A DNA stretch of 64,000 nucleotides from Margaritifera margaritifera (Eukaryota; Mollusca; Bivalvia; Unionida; Margaritiferidae), in contig JAQPZY010001675.1 in NCBI GenBank assembly GCA_029931535.1, forward strand, positions 7,992,001-8,056,000. Reading direction: 5' to 3'. The notes under the pieces are model-generated. The model ran no database searches. It had not been told where the DNA came from and saw only the letters and a program-made list of their open reading frames with translations. A program made the position numbers and the translations under genes. Below are positions 1-11,524 of this stretch, piece by piece (within the stretch, counting starts at the first letter, position 1; each line of letters begins with the position of its first letter).

Positions 1-628
1 ATAAACCCTTACTGTTTATGGTACATGTAGGAAATTAGATTACTGGAAATCATTTTATGAAGAAAATTCCAATTTTTTTTTTTAATCAAAGGGATTGTGT
101 TATTCAAAATAAGTACCTATTCTTTTAAATCTGACCTTTGCCTACAAATGGACATGAAAATAGGTATCCACTACAAAGTAACATGTTCCAGTACGTTTTG
201 AATCACTAATCTCCTTCCATGCTTTTGGCACATCAAAATCTGAGGACTCAAACCAACATTCCACATCTCTTTCTTAAATAAATAGAGTTGTATTGGATTA
301 TGAAAGAACATTTTTAATACACAAATGAATGGCAGGGTGGATCACAAGATGCAAATACTTGTCAAACTATTCATCAGGTGATTCGATGTCATTGACGAGT
401 CGATAAATCACAATACTTTCTATGGCAATTGAGTATATTGATACAAACGCAAAATATCAACACAAGTCTGGAGTAGAATGAAACATGAACTAAATGATGT
501 TACCTGTCCGAACATTTTCTGGTCATCTTTGCTTAAACCATGTACGACACTATCTTCATATGCATACTATATCCACTTAAACAACTGCTATACACAAGTT
601 CTTTTTAAATTCTAAATTATAATGAATT

Positions 629-1024
629 TTAGTCATAGGACAGCAGTTTATAATTCAATAGAGGTTTGAAAATATTTTTCAAAATGCCATATGTACATTT
701 TGATTTGTTAGGGTATGTAGTTTTCCTCCGCTTGTTAAGGATGCACTTGTATTTTTTACAGTTTATTTGTGCACAAGATACTGTACTGTTATGAAAAATA
801 TTGTCAAAGTCAATTATCATGATTGCTCTATCAATATCCTCCGTACTGACTGGATCAGCAAAGTTGATGTTTATAAGCATCTGAAGTGTGTCCTGCTTTA
901 GACAATTTCTCCTGGCTTTATACTTTTGATACTGTTTATGAGTCTGAACCTCTGCTTTAAAGGGGCTCAAAACTAACATGATTTCCAACAATTTCACAAT
1001 TTCTGCATGTTCAAGTATGGAATT
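629..1024 (-). pseudogene. unrecognised open stretch, possible coding relic
   Basis: The frame is open from just after a stop at about 1025 to a stop at 629, about 130 codons. The composition is protein-like (for example NFADPVSTEDIDRAIMIIDF), not simple repeat. It has no convincing ATG near the left of the reading frame and no clear acceptor was established. It resembles no family I can name. It could be a transposon relic, a retained 3' exon of an unknown gene, or chance. Confidence 0.15.
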
Positions 1025-1460
1025 CTAAATAATTGTGGCATACACTTCTGCTCTTCGGATCTCTGTTGACATGTCTTTAGCTTTGCCTTCAGGTTGATGT
1101 ACTGTCTTTATACATCATGATCTGCTGGGAAGAATGTTAATGACCTGAAGCAGTTTTGTTTTCTGATGCTGTATAAATCTACACATGATGCTCGATAGAT
1201 GTTGAAAACAAATGAAATCAAATTGCCTTGGCTTTTTTTTTTAACCAGTAAAAACAAGATTCCTAATCAGGTCCTGTCATAGTACAGCATGTCAGTGGAT
1301 GGTCACAATCACAGAAAACACCCAACCTGTATATCAATAGATTCTGCTGCTACCAACTCTTTGAACTAAATGGATTAAAATATAATGTAAAACACTGTCT
1401 TGGATGCTTTTATAAATCACTAATCCCCTAGCTTAGATTAACTGTTACAGAACTGCATAG

Positions 1461-1656
1461 GCAGGGTTCTCCATAGAATTTTGAAAGTTCCAGTCCAGGA
1501 CTCCTTCCTTGGAAAAAGTTGTAGTCCCAGTCCTAAACTAGGAGTTCCAACAACGATACTTTTTTTTCTATATGCAATAATTCAGAAAATTATGCATGTA
1601 TTATTGTGTCACCAATATATGTCATCAGATTGCTTATGCTCAATTAGTGTGAAATA
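1461..1656 (+). repeat. dispersed repeat, copy 1 of a fold-back trio
   Basis: The stretch beginning CAGGGTTCTCCATAGAATTT and running to the TCATCAGATTGCTTATGCTC segment recurs in inverted orientation at 2699-2853 and, for its first 100 bases, at 2931-3034. Copies share GTCCAGGACTNCTTCCTTGG and the CAATAACGATAC-like segment. No coding capacity or terminal repeats were recognised, so the repeat class is unknown. Confidence 0.6.
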
Positions 1657-2040
1657 TTTAGAATTATAATAAATGAAAGAAAAATTATGGCAGTTGATAA
1701 CCATATTAATTGTGATCTTACAACTGTGTTCTTTGGGTTACATTTTAATGAAAAGATTAATTACATGCATGTGTGATTTGACACATCTCTTTGATAAACA
1801 TTACTCTGCACAGTTTGAATCCATCATATTATAAATCCTTAAGTGATGTTTGGAATACTTGCATTTTATCGTATACCATATTTAGAAAAATAGGACCAAG
1901 ATTTTGGGACTTATTTTGTTGGAGGAGGAATATGAACTTCCATGTTAATTGTCATAAATTGTCATAAAGTAAGCACTTTTTCAGTGTCATGTACAGATAT
2001 ACTTTGGTTTTTGAGTGATTAACATATGTGTACTGTTCCA

Positions 2041-2485
2041 ATGGCAACTTTACATAATTACTTTGGTGACAAGCGCAAGGTTGCAGATGAGAACTTTTCT
2101 CTTGAGACTTGCGACAGAAATTAGTAGATCCATCTAGTTTTGATAAAGAAAACAGAACACCAAAGAGACTGATAGATTCCTGGAATGAATCATGGAATAG
2201 AACATTCCCATGTGCTGAAAAATGAGAAAACAATGGAACATTGTTAGCTTTAAAAACAGGGTGTCATGAATGTGGAAGGAAAAATGCAATGGCAACCCAA
2301 AGAACACCAGGTCCTGAACTTAAGGAATTTTATCCTAAACCTGCTGTGAAGAAATTTGATAAAAGTTTGTTTACGAAAAAAGTGAATGCAGTATGCTGTG
2401 TTGCTTTAAGATCAAATGAAAAGAAAGTGAATGGAATATGGTCATTTGTTTCTTCTTCCAGTCTCTTGCAAAATTTACTGATCTG
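2041..2485 (+). pseudogene. degenerate coding relic, unassigned
   Basis: Protein-like strings run in shifting frames: MATLHNYFGDKRKVADENFS near 2041, SSFDKENRTPKRLIDSWNES near 2130, and a 70-codon stretch with GCHECGRKNAMATQRTPGPE from 2241. The need to change frame and the in-frame stops suggest a decayed transposon or processed-gene fragment. The family is not recognised and the reading may be over-interpreted. Confidence 0.2.
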
Positions 2486-2698
2486 AAATGGAATTAAGCT
2501 AATTAAATAAATTAATATTGAAAAGAAAGTCTGATCTCATTTTTGATTTCTTCTAGCTACACACAAAATTAGAGAATGGCAAGGTAAAGGCACTGAGAAT
2601 TGTTATAGTTGTAACATCACAAACAATCACAATTATCATCATTATCAACTGCCTTCATTTTTCATTCATTTATTATAATACCAAATATTTCACAATAA

Positions 2699-2853
2699 AT
2701 GAGCATTAGCAATCTGATGACATATATATATACTGGTGGCACAACAATACACATAATGTTCTAAGGAAAAAAAGTATCATTATTGGGACTGCAAGTTTTA
2801 GTGCAGGCACTGCAACTTTCGAAATCCTGTGGAGAACCCTGAAAATTAGCGAC
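2699..2853 (-). repeat. dispersed repeat, copy 2 (inverted)
   Basis: This is the reverse complement of most of the 1461-1656 copy, including the far end (GCAATCTGATGACATATATA) and the CAGGGTTCTCCA end, with an internal deletion of the CTTCCTTGG segment. With copy 1 it could form a long imperfect stem in an intronic transcript. Confidence 0.6.
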
Positions 2854-2930
2854 TCAACAATACAGACATAATATTCAGAATTTTTGCATGGAGAAAACAT
2901 AATATTCTGAACTTTTGCATGGAATAAAAG

Positions 2931-3034
2931 TATCGTTATTGGGACTCCTAGTTTTAATGCTGGGACTGCAACTTTTTCCAAGGAAGTAGTCCTGGACTGC
3001 AACATTAAAAATCTTGTGGAGAACCCTGATTAAT
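2931..3034 (-). repeat. dispersed repeat, copy 3 (inverted, partial)
   Basis: This is a closer match than copy 2 to the first 100 bases of the 1461 copy, including CCAAGGAAGTAGTCCTGGAC. Copies 2 and 3 are head-to-tail, separated by about 75 bases, with a duplicated ATAATATTCAGAATTTTTGC segment between them. Confidence 0.6.
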
Positions 3035-3057
3035 GTGACTAGAGATGAATATAACAT

Positions 3058-3058
3058 G

Positions 3059-3156
<98 letters not shown>

Positions 3157-3162
3157 CTTTTT
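3058..3162. repeat. compound microsatellite (GT)n(AT)n(T)n
   Basis: A short GT run passes into about 60 bases of AT and then a T-rich tract. Confidence 0.95.
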
Positions 3163-4126
3163 TTTATGTTAATTACCAATATGTGATGGTGTAATTTGTG
3201 GCTAGGAAAAAAGAAAAAAAATTCCAGTGTTGTAATCACTGTTTGAACCTTGCAGTATATGAAGCTGTCCCAAAACAAATTTGTCAGATGATATTAATAT
3301 GTATATGAAAATCAATTCTTATATAGTTGACAAAGTTCAGGTCAGCTTTTGATTTGGCATTTAAATACAAAACATGAGATAACAGGATGTTACCTATTTT
3401 AGACACAATTAGGTCTAAACAATGATTTTAAAAATATGAGAACATTAAGCCACAGACATTGGGCTAAGCATTTGACAAATATCCAAGAACAATATTTGGC
3501 CTTAGAATAAAAGGAAAGAACATTCCATCTAATTTTATTCTTAAAGTGGCTGACTCATTGGAAAAGATGACAATGCTTGCTTAATTTGCACCAAGGGCAT
3601 ATACAATTCATTCATCTGCATCTAATTTTCCCAAAAGATTTATAAATTTTGAGCTATTGGAAAACAACAATATGCTGAGAAATCAAGTGATTATTTGTTT
3701 CAAGAGCATTTGCCAGTTTTGTTATGAAAATAAAAAACGTGACAAAGGAGACTAAATATAAAACAACTTATGTGAAAGGAGAATAGCAATAATAATGTGA
3801 AAAGTAAAAGCAGGATTTGATGATCTATCAACCCTTATCATCTTGTGAGCAAACTTTTTGAACAAAAAATCCATCTGAATATTTCTTACTTCAGTCATAT
3901 AGTTACATTAAAAACGATCCAAACAGACCAACGGAATCATGAAGTTAAATATCCATGAATTAAATTTCAATGTAAAATCCACACGAAATTTTGAAGAAAA
4001 TGACCAGTGCACATGTAGACCTAGTTACACATAAGGATAGCCATACGCCGGATTTGTTTACACTGGCGACTATAATGAGCTACACAGCTGATACAGTAAC
4101 AGAGAATCAACTTTTTTTTCTCTTAC

Positions 4127-4291
4127 TTTATGTGGAGCTCCTAGGAGTCTGTGAACACCTCCTATCTGATTGATAAGTGAAACATTACAATGGAATGTGA
4201 ACGTTGGTGGACGAGTTGGTTCTGGAAAATTTGTACTCGAAAACGGATCTGTATCATCCAGGTACTGTACTCTACACACAAAGGTCGCCAT
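4127..4291 (-). CDS. FHOD: FHOD-type formin, first coding exon (55 codons)
   Basis: This exon encodes the N-terminus of an FH1/FH2-domain (FHOD1/FHOD3) formin. Family members nucleate or elongate actin filaments and act in stress fibres and sarcomeres. The translation opens MATFVCRVQYLDDTDPF, continues with NFPEPTRPP and ends VHRLLGAPHK, matching the start of the small GTPase-binding (ubiquitin-like) region of vertebrate FHOD proteins nearly residue for residue. The start codon has a strong context (A at -3, G at +4). Translation runs unbroken to a canonical donor, GTAAGAG, beginning at 4126, so the exon ends in phase 0 after a lysine codon, a position that matches the residue before LDDC/LEDC in the vertebrate proteins. 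No second exon was found between 1 and 4126, so the FH3, FH1, FH2 and DAD regions must lie left of the window. Identity is confident; whether the ortholog is nearer FHOD1 or FHOD3 cannot be decided, since invertebrates usually have one. Confidence 0.93.
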
Positions 4292-4294
4292 CTT
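4286..4294 (-). promoter_or_regulatory. YY1-like motif overlapping the FHOD start codon
   Basis: Reading the minus strand, AAGATGGCG spans the initiator ATG. This is the core of the YY1 site (AAGATGGCGGC), which in animal genes often overlaps the first ATG just downstream of the transcription start. It suggests that the promoter lies within a few hundred bases to the right (about 4295-4600), where no TATA box was evident. Functional use is an inference. Confidence 0.45.
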
Positions 4295-5220
4295 TGATCT
4301 GATTTACTGCCGATTGAACTGCGCTCCTTTGACCTCCCAGTATATTCCTACGCCAAAATGTTTTACTTCATGCGTCAAGCCCTCCCTCAAAAATGGATGT
4401 TAATCAGAGTTTGAATTAGGCCCCACTGATAAACACACATAGATAAGGCTCTGTTCTGATGCGTAGTTCTTTTGAAGTAGTTGCATTCCCGTCTGATCCA
4501 GTCCTCAGTGGTGATTCATTTAAAGTGCGGATGCTTAAGAAATTTAGAGTAATGCGGTCGGACAGGTATGTATGACGAAAACCGACCAACAGCTTCAACT
4601 CATCATCTTAGCAATGTACCTCATTACGAGCTCTGGATGATTCTAAAGTCACCGTTAACTAACTTGCACGCAAAAGATATCTTTTATAACACAATTATAT
4701 ACAATCATATGTTGAGTCTTTTAAAAGTGGAAAGCAGGCCTTGCAGATTCGGACTTGGAGTATTCAAAGTCTACTTTCACTTTCAGAACAGCGATTGGCA
4801 ATATGTATTAGCATGATAATAAATGCGAATGGAATTGATGATGTAATACATTTAGCATAATTATATATTTATTTACCTCTTAGTAATCAAATTAAGATCT
4901 GTCATTTAAAGTCCTTTTTAATATTTCTTGTTGTCTGCATTGTTGTGATTGCGCTCATTCAGAAACAACGCTCACAATGACGGTAATGGCTAATGTGTTG
5001 CCAGTAACGGCGTGTCCCTGGGGTATTAATATTGTTTTCGCGTGTATAATATCATTAGGATTAAATCCCCTGCTGATCCTCAAACATTTTCAGTTATGAG
5101 ACAATCAATATTTTCAATCATCGCTTTCATTTATTCTAAAAACGTTTATGAGCAGGAACACATGCGAAAACATAAGTGAATCATTTTTGTATTATTTTGT
5201 TTAAATTCAGTCTTAAATTA
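4295..5220. other. region upstream of FHOD; promoter expected, no genes seen
   Basis: Unique-looking sequence on the 5' side of the FHOD exon. Short open frames here have no protein-like pattern. The part nearest the ATG is less AT-rich and probably holds the 5' UTR and promoter, but no core element was recognised. Confidence 0.4.
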
Positions 5221-5236
5221 TGTTGACTTGATGACT

Positions 5237-5310
<74 letters not shown>
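5221..5310. repeat. (CT)n microsatellite
   Basis: About 90 bases of near-pure CT dinucleotide. Confidence 0.97.
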
Positions 5311-5313
<3 letters not shown>

Positions 5314-6610
5314 AAAATGGTTTGCAAAAGTTACTTTATGGTATCAGATGCTGAGATCGTTGTGATTATTTTATCTATTTTGTTATTTGCCACGGCTAAC
5401 ATCGGCGGATACTGAAAGAAGTATAACCCACAGAAAAGGGATTAGGCAATAGCTATCTAGATTGAAATAAAGCTTTGTTATTTGTAACTATCAACAGTCT
5501 GCGTACATAAAAATTGGAGTACTTTGGAAAGTCCTTTTTTTTTTTTTAATCACCTGTATGCTTCACAACTTGGCACGCTTCCTTACCTCTCAACAGAGTA
5601 AACATCTTGCTCGGTGAGGAAATATGTGGGCTGCTTATATGTAAATATTACTTTACATTACATGCAGCAGTTTTTCAAGAGCCACAACAGCTAGCTCTCT
5701 AAATCACCATGGCAACCACTTTGATTTTGTTTTCGAGTTATTTCAGAAATATACATGCTGGTATATGCAACTTTTTATCATGGGGTGATAAAACCTGATG
5801 TGTAAAATTTATGAAGGGCTTCCCACTAGTGTCGCCTTACTAGACAATGCTAGATGGATAGACATTATACCAGTGTAAAGACAGGAGCTTTTAGAGACTC
5901 AAAATCATATTTCCGTATCCAGTGAAATCCATCTTTGTCAGTTAATACAAAAATAATTTAGCCAATATAGATTATTTTGGAGACAATAGTTATAGTATAT
6001 GTATGCATCCTTCTACTTTGATGAAGTACTGTAAATAACAGTTTTCACTAACCCGCGAACAGAATTTGTTCACGTCAAAGAATTTGAAGAAAACATCGAA
6101 TTCATTTAGTCCGTTATTAGTTAACAAAAAATGTTATGTAGCGAATATTCCGAATATTTTTTTAAAACTGCGAAAATATAATGACAAGTCTATAATTCAC
6201 AGTAGCGTAATCTATGGGCCTGTGTCATTTTACTGGTAGTTTGTACGGCTAATTTTGTCTTATTTCGGTACATTGTGCGGCTGGTTTGCCTTATTTTCTT
6301 TAATTTTGTGAGATTTGATGTCGTTTCTTTTCCTACAACTTGTTATTAACACCGGAAAAAGTTGTACAGATCTACAGTCAATAACAGAATCCAGTCACCA
6401 GGTTCTGATATTGTGATAATCGTTTTAATCACCATAAACAATATAAACGACAAAAGGTGGTGCGGTAGCTTGCTTCTACTAGGCAATGAATGTCGGCCAA
6501 GTGCTCTGTTCGTGTACTATATGTTTGCATTATTGGGTATATGTACGTGTATGGTCTAAATTTTAATCTTTATAACTGTTATGTATGGCAAAAACCAGAA
6601 CTTACCAAAG
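5311..6610. other. no gene or repeat recognised
   Basis: AT-rich sequence with only short frames, among them one of 65 codons at 6362-6559 with no family resemblance. Nothing supportable was seen. Confidence 0.4.
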
Positions 6611-6611
6611 T

Positions 6612-6808
6612 ATTGTTGTTGTTGTGGGTTTAACGCCATTTTTCAGCACATGATAAGCTATACATGGCGGCCAGTTTTATCTGGTGGAGGAAGAACCCGA
6701 GAAAATCCCTGGAAGAACCACCGACCCACGGGAAGCTACTGGCAAGCTTTCTCACATATCCATATTGGCCGAGCCCGAGACTCGACCCCACGCGGACAGA
6801 AGTGAGAT
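6612..6808 (-). mobile_element. tRNA-derived SINE, family A, copy 1
   Basis: Read on the minus strand this matches the copies at 27075-27335 and 55335-55572. It has a B-box-like GAGTCTCGGGCTCGGCC segment after a GTCCGCGTG start, then GGTGGTTCTTCC, the conserved CTGGCCGCCATGTATAGC core and a CAAACC/CAACAACAA-type tail. The tRNA-like A-box part is not recognisable in this copy. The element is non-coding and would depend on a partner LINE. Confidence 0.7.
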
Positions 6809-6831
6809 GGCAGTGATCGGTAAAGGCGAGC

Positions 6832-7014
6832 TACTTCTACCTATTATCGCTTACTATAATACAAAGGTTTTGATAAGTCATTGACATTTGCATCAACAAG
6901 TACAAATCTAGATAAACCAAAGTATTTGCATTATCTAGATTTGTACTTGTTGATGCAAATGTCAATGACTTATCAAAACCATTGAATTATAGTAAGCGAT
7001 AATAGGTAGAAGTA
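6832..7014. repeat. near-perfect 84-bp inverted repeat (snap-back palindrome)
   Basis: The left arm (6832-6915) and right arm (6931-7014) are reverse complements with 82 of 84 positions matching and a 15-base spacer. The two mismatches sit close together near 6862-6866. A transcript would form a long hairpin with a short loop. There are no protein motifs and no obvious target-site duplication. It adjoins a SINE on the left. It may be a fold-back element, a hairpin-RNA source or, less likely, an assembly artefact. Confidence 0.85.
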
Positions 7015-8950
7015 TTAACATGAAAACCGTTTGATTCGGTTATCACATTTTTAGAGATTTTGATTGTGGATGGAAGAGATCTCGACCCCCTTCTGCCAGT
7101 GCGTCAATTTACGAACCTTTTCAGTGCCTATAACCCATAGACATACGTTTTGAGCAGTGATCGAAGTCCCTCGCGATCCTCTTCCAGATGCTGTATGTAT
7201 AACATCGGCAGCCATTTCAAAACAAACTGACCAAACATCGATTTTCCTTTAACAAAATAAATGTGCCTTTTTGCCTGAGTAGAAATATGTTGGGCTTTCT
7301 GTTAAATTCTTACTGGTAACTAATTAACTGCCTTATTGTAAGGACCAACGGAACTGCAACAGTGTAGTTTAATTTTGTTGCTAACACCCATGATGTTTAG
7401 TGTTATTTGTTGAAAACGGCCAGAAAATTATATCCCATTTCCGTGATACCTGAAGGAAAGGCAGACAAACTTGAATTTGTTATTTTTGCGTGGGATTTAA
7501 GGTTGCTTAACAAACAGGTGTAGGTGACCCTGTTTACGGTCACTTAAAATATTACACGCGAGGTTGCAATCGAATCTCAATGTAAGGAACCTTTGAAATA
7601 ACCATTAACAAATTTGTTACCTCTATGGTTCGACAACAGCATTATTAGTTTTGATTTATTAAATAAAGATGAAATCGGCCGTAAGTGTGCTGTTGCTTGA
7701 AGTAGCCATGTTCGATGCTTCTACAATTTCCTGTCAGCCAGGGCTTAATAAATCAACCAACGACAAAAAGCTAGCCAATTAACAGGTCAATGGCTTTGCT
7801 CCTGTGATGACTCATAGAGTATGCCAGATTTCACATCCGCCATCTTCTTGTAACAAGATAACATACAAGACCAATAAGTCGTTTTTCGCCACTTTTGATT
7901 ATTTCCTGATTTTATTTGTTGTGGTGCCAAGACCAGTATAGTCAAATATAATTTTAAGAAAGTGGCAGAGAACAACCTGTCGATCTAGATACCCTACCAG
8001 TTTGCGACTGTCATTCACTTTTCTCATAACTCCAATTTCTATATTGAAATGTGTAAACACAGCAAATGGACACCCCATAAATACTTTTGAAAAACGAGAA
8101 AGATACTAGTTATTCGATTCTTTTTTTTTTCTTTTACATTCTGCTGTCGCTGGAAAATGCTAACCGAACGCGCCACTGATTCAACCAAACGAAGGCGTAT
8201 ATCCAATTTAATTTGGCCTCTTATGGAACCTATATACATTTGTCTATCTGTTCCGTCTCTTTTAAGACCGTTTTATGTATTTTGTACCTACGATGTCTGA
8301 CTGAAACTTGGAAGAGTTTTGTTATGCAACTATTTTAGAAGTTTCAGAAGAAATCACCACACTCAGCACCATAGTCGTTAAATAAGATGAAAACACCGGA
8401 ACTTATGAAGTTTGAGGGAATCACTTCCTGTGATGTTTAACAAACCATAACAATCCATTCCCTGGACGATATATGTTTTAAATATCTATGGAGAGGGGGG
8501 AGAGGGTATCAGCCGACTGTATATCAACTACAATATTTGATATATCAATACAAGGAAATTTTCAATTGCTAATCAGGTCGTTTTAAGGAAGTTATCACAT
8601 AGAGTAACAGTAAACTTAGAGCGCTAGCTTTTTAAAATTCCTGCACTGTTTGTTCGAAATCTGTCACAAACAGACTAAAAATTGGGCTCCATTTTGTATT
8701 TTAGTTACATTGTAGATTCAAGATTTCCTTCAGTTGTTCATGAGAAATAGTTTTCATTTAGTTTCATTAATAACATGTTTACATGACAAATTTGACGAAT
8801 TAATTTTATCCTGGTTAACATTTGAGAATCTATCAAACATTTTTGAAAACATATCAAACCGTTTATCCTATTGTAATATTTATTCCTGCAAATTAAGACT
8901 AAATATAGTCTTTTTAGAGTCTCCAGAATCCACTGTATCGGAACAACAAT
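7015..8950. other. no gene or repeat recognised
   Basis: AT-rich sequence with only short open frames and no family resemblance. No repeat was recognised by eye. Confidence 0.4.
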
Positions 8951-8952
8951 GT

Positions 8953-9128
8953 TGAGCGTAACCGTGGTAGATCTGTACGGCGTCGGACTCGTACTCCAAG
9001 GGTTGTGGGTTCAATACCCTCCCAGACCAGCAAGTGGTGCTCTGCCTAGGTGTGTCATTGGGAAAGGTACTAAGCTCCCATTTCCTGGGGCATGATATAA
9101 CCAATAATGTAATGAAAGTGCCGTCAAA
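8953..9128 (+). mobile_element. tRNA-derived SINE, family B, copy 1
   Basis: A tRNA-like head carries the CGTCGGACTCGTACTCCAAG anticodon-arm region and a B-box-like GGGTTCAATACCC. It is followed by a body with TGGGAAAG, GGGGCATGATATAACC and AAAGTGCC. The same order occurs at 47237-47400, so this is a family, not a functional tRNA gene. The A box has decayed. Confidence 0.75.
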
Positions 9129-9214
9129 AACCAAACAAGCAAGCGACACGAGTGTACGTTAAGTCTGTATGTATTATCTCCCCTTAACTGCATAGTTGCT
9201 CATACGCCACAAAT

Positions 9215-9221
9215 ACTCTCT

Positions 9222-9269
<48 letters not shown>

Positions 9270-9326
9270 CGCATATTATGTAGTATTATTGAAAACAAGA
9301 AAGAAAGAAAAGATCACAATAATGAC

Positions 9327-9402
<76 letters not shown>
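9215..9402. repeat. (CT)n and (AT)n microsatellites
   Basis: A CT tract at about 9218-9265 is followed, after roughly 60 bases, by an AT tract at about 9329-9402. The 61-codon open frame over the AT tract (Tyr-Ile repeats) is a by-product. Confidence 0.95.
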
Positions 9403-9407
<5 letters not shown>

Positions 9408-9670
9408 GACATACACACACACGTCAATTCAAGATTCGATTCAAATAATGTTCTTATTTGTAGAAATTATCTAAAGATACAAACATCGTCCTAAATGCTG
9501 GTATAGAACATGTTCCGTCATTCGTAATACAACTTGACAGTTAATCATGCATTTCGGCTGATACAGATGCTTAGTGCTGCCAACTTTCATGTCTCGTCCA
9601 TTGCAGGAGACTTTTTGACAGTGATTGTAACAATAAGTTGACTGAAAATGTCATGACAGCCATTGTGTAT

Positions 9671-10050
9671 CCACAATTAGCTATATATTTTCTGTAATAT
9701 CTTTTACAGTCAAATCCCTATTGATAAATTCTATAGTACCACAATTAGCTATATATTTTCTGTAATATCTTTTACAGTCGAATCCCTTTTGATAAATTCT
9801 ATAGTACCACAATTAGCTATATATTTGCTGTAATACCTTTTATAGTGGAATACCTATTGATAAGTTTCTATGCGACCATACTTAGATATATATTTGCTGT
9901 AATACCTTTTACAGTCGAATACCTATTGATACGTTTCTATGCGACCACAATTAGCTATATATTTGCTGTAATACCTTTTACAGTCGAATACCTATTGATA
10001 AGTTTGTATACGACCATAATTAGCTATATATTTGCTGTAATATCTTTGGA
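9671..10050. repeat. 68/69-bp minisatellite, about 5.5 copies
   Basis: Units start at 9671, 9739, 9807, 9876, 9945 and 10014 with CCACAATTAGCTATATATTT or a close variant and end with TTGATAAATTCTATAGTA or a variant. The first two units are 68 bp and carry TTTTCTGTAATATC. The next three are 69 bp and carry TTTGCTGTAATACC. The 69-bp units keep a reading frame open (9845-10093), which is why an 82-codon frame appears. Confidence 0.95.
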
Positions 10051-10099
10051 ACTTTTTCTTTATGTCTTTTATTTGTTATCGATGTATTTTTAAATTTGC

Positions 10100-11520
10100 G
10101 ATGATATTTTTTATTTCTCCCTGATTTCTTCTGAATTTCGTATTTATGTCATTTTACAGAAGTATGCCTTTAATTTTTAATTTACGTATTTTTCCTCGAT
10201 CGGCTGCCGATAAGTTTATTCTGAAACCGACAAAGAGTATTCGGCAAGCATCGATTCCCCTTAAAATCGAGAATACAAGCAAATTACAGGAATTGATGTC
10301 CCCCGCTTTTCGTTGGAAGGAGGGGAGTGTGTTAACCATGTGTTAAGCGAATTTTTCACTTGAGTTTGTTAGATAATATGATAGTGAGATACCAGAATTT
10401 CTGACAGATTAGACACCTGGATTTAATATCTCTTGATTATATGAGGTTAAGGTACCACCACTCTCCTCAAGTTGTTGACTTTCTGTTTTTGTCGAACATA
10501 TCGGTAGAATTTTTTTTTCTTTGAAGGATTCTACCAGATGCTGTTCATACTTCCTATGGATCGTTTGAGATGGTTACTTTTTGTAGTTTCGTTGTTCAGT
10601 ATACTCCAAGTAATCATTGTTACATCGTGATTCCCTTTAATTTTGCCACAACTAGAATTTCCTCTTTCACAGACTTCTGAACATTTTATTTCGCGATTTG
10701 GGTTTACTGTTCTTTTCTTTGAAAATAGAATATATTTCTCAATATGTGTATTCAAGATGTTTTCGAACAAATTCAACAGACTTGCAATGGTGTCTAATAC
10801 TGCTGACCAATCTATCTGCTGTAAATCAATCTTATCAATTAGGGGGGGGGGGGCCGGGGTATATATCCTTCCACGCGTTCCTTCTCTGACTGGTACTCGT
10901 CTTTTTACTTGGATCAAAAGTATGTCACCAATCGGAAAGTAAGTTTAACATCATCACTTTTGCCCAGAGGCGCAATATCAGTAATTATTCTCAATAGTGT
11001 GTTCTTTATTAGTAAAAATCAAGTTTAACATCGATGGATCACGACAACGATTACGACAACATGTACGGAAATCAACATATTGTTTCAAAAACAATTCTTG
11101 GGACTTCTTCAGAAATTTTAAAGAATTACCGTCACTCGCACAACTAGTACAACAATTAACTAAGACCATTTTGTGGTACTTAAACTTTTACTTAATTAAC
11201 AGGTAAGATAAATTCTTCCTATCCATAAAATCAAGCCTCTGCAATAATTTCACGTTGTTGTCATTGGGGCTGTTAGGAGACATCCTGTCTTATTCTCATA
11301 TTTGCTATAGCATCAAGCATTTTTTTCAGACCGCCGTCACATTTTTGACAGTACAAAATAAATGAAGTGTTCATCTTGGTCATCCTAAAATAACTAGTAG
11401 ACTTTCTTTGGAACCTTTGCACGAACAACATTATACCAAACACTGAAACAATTGAAGAATAAAGTTTTTTCATCATCATTTACAACCTCCTTGCAATTGC
11501 CGCATGAGAGATTTTCGTAT
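10100..11520. other. no gene recognised
   Basis: Several overlapping open frames on both strands (60-128 codons, the longest at 10531-10917 on the minus strand) show no recognisable domain and shadow each other. A run of ten G occurs near 10842-10852. Nothing else was supported. Confidence 0.4.
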
Positions 11521-11524
11521 TGTA

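Larger units (their letters stand above)
1..4126 (-). other. FHOD first intron (left part of window)
   Basis: By position this is intron 1 of the FHOD gene. It is AT-rich and contains a three-copy fold-back repeat, a (GT)n(AT)n(T)n microsatellite and two possible degenerate coding relics, listed separately. A search for the expected next FHOD residues (LDDC/LEDC followed by the LQLS region) on the minus strand found nothing, so the intron appears to run past the window edge. Nothing else was seen in 1-628 or 3300-4100. Confidence 0.6.
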
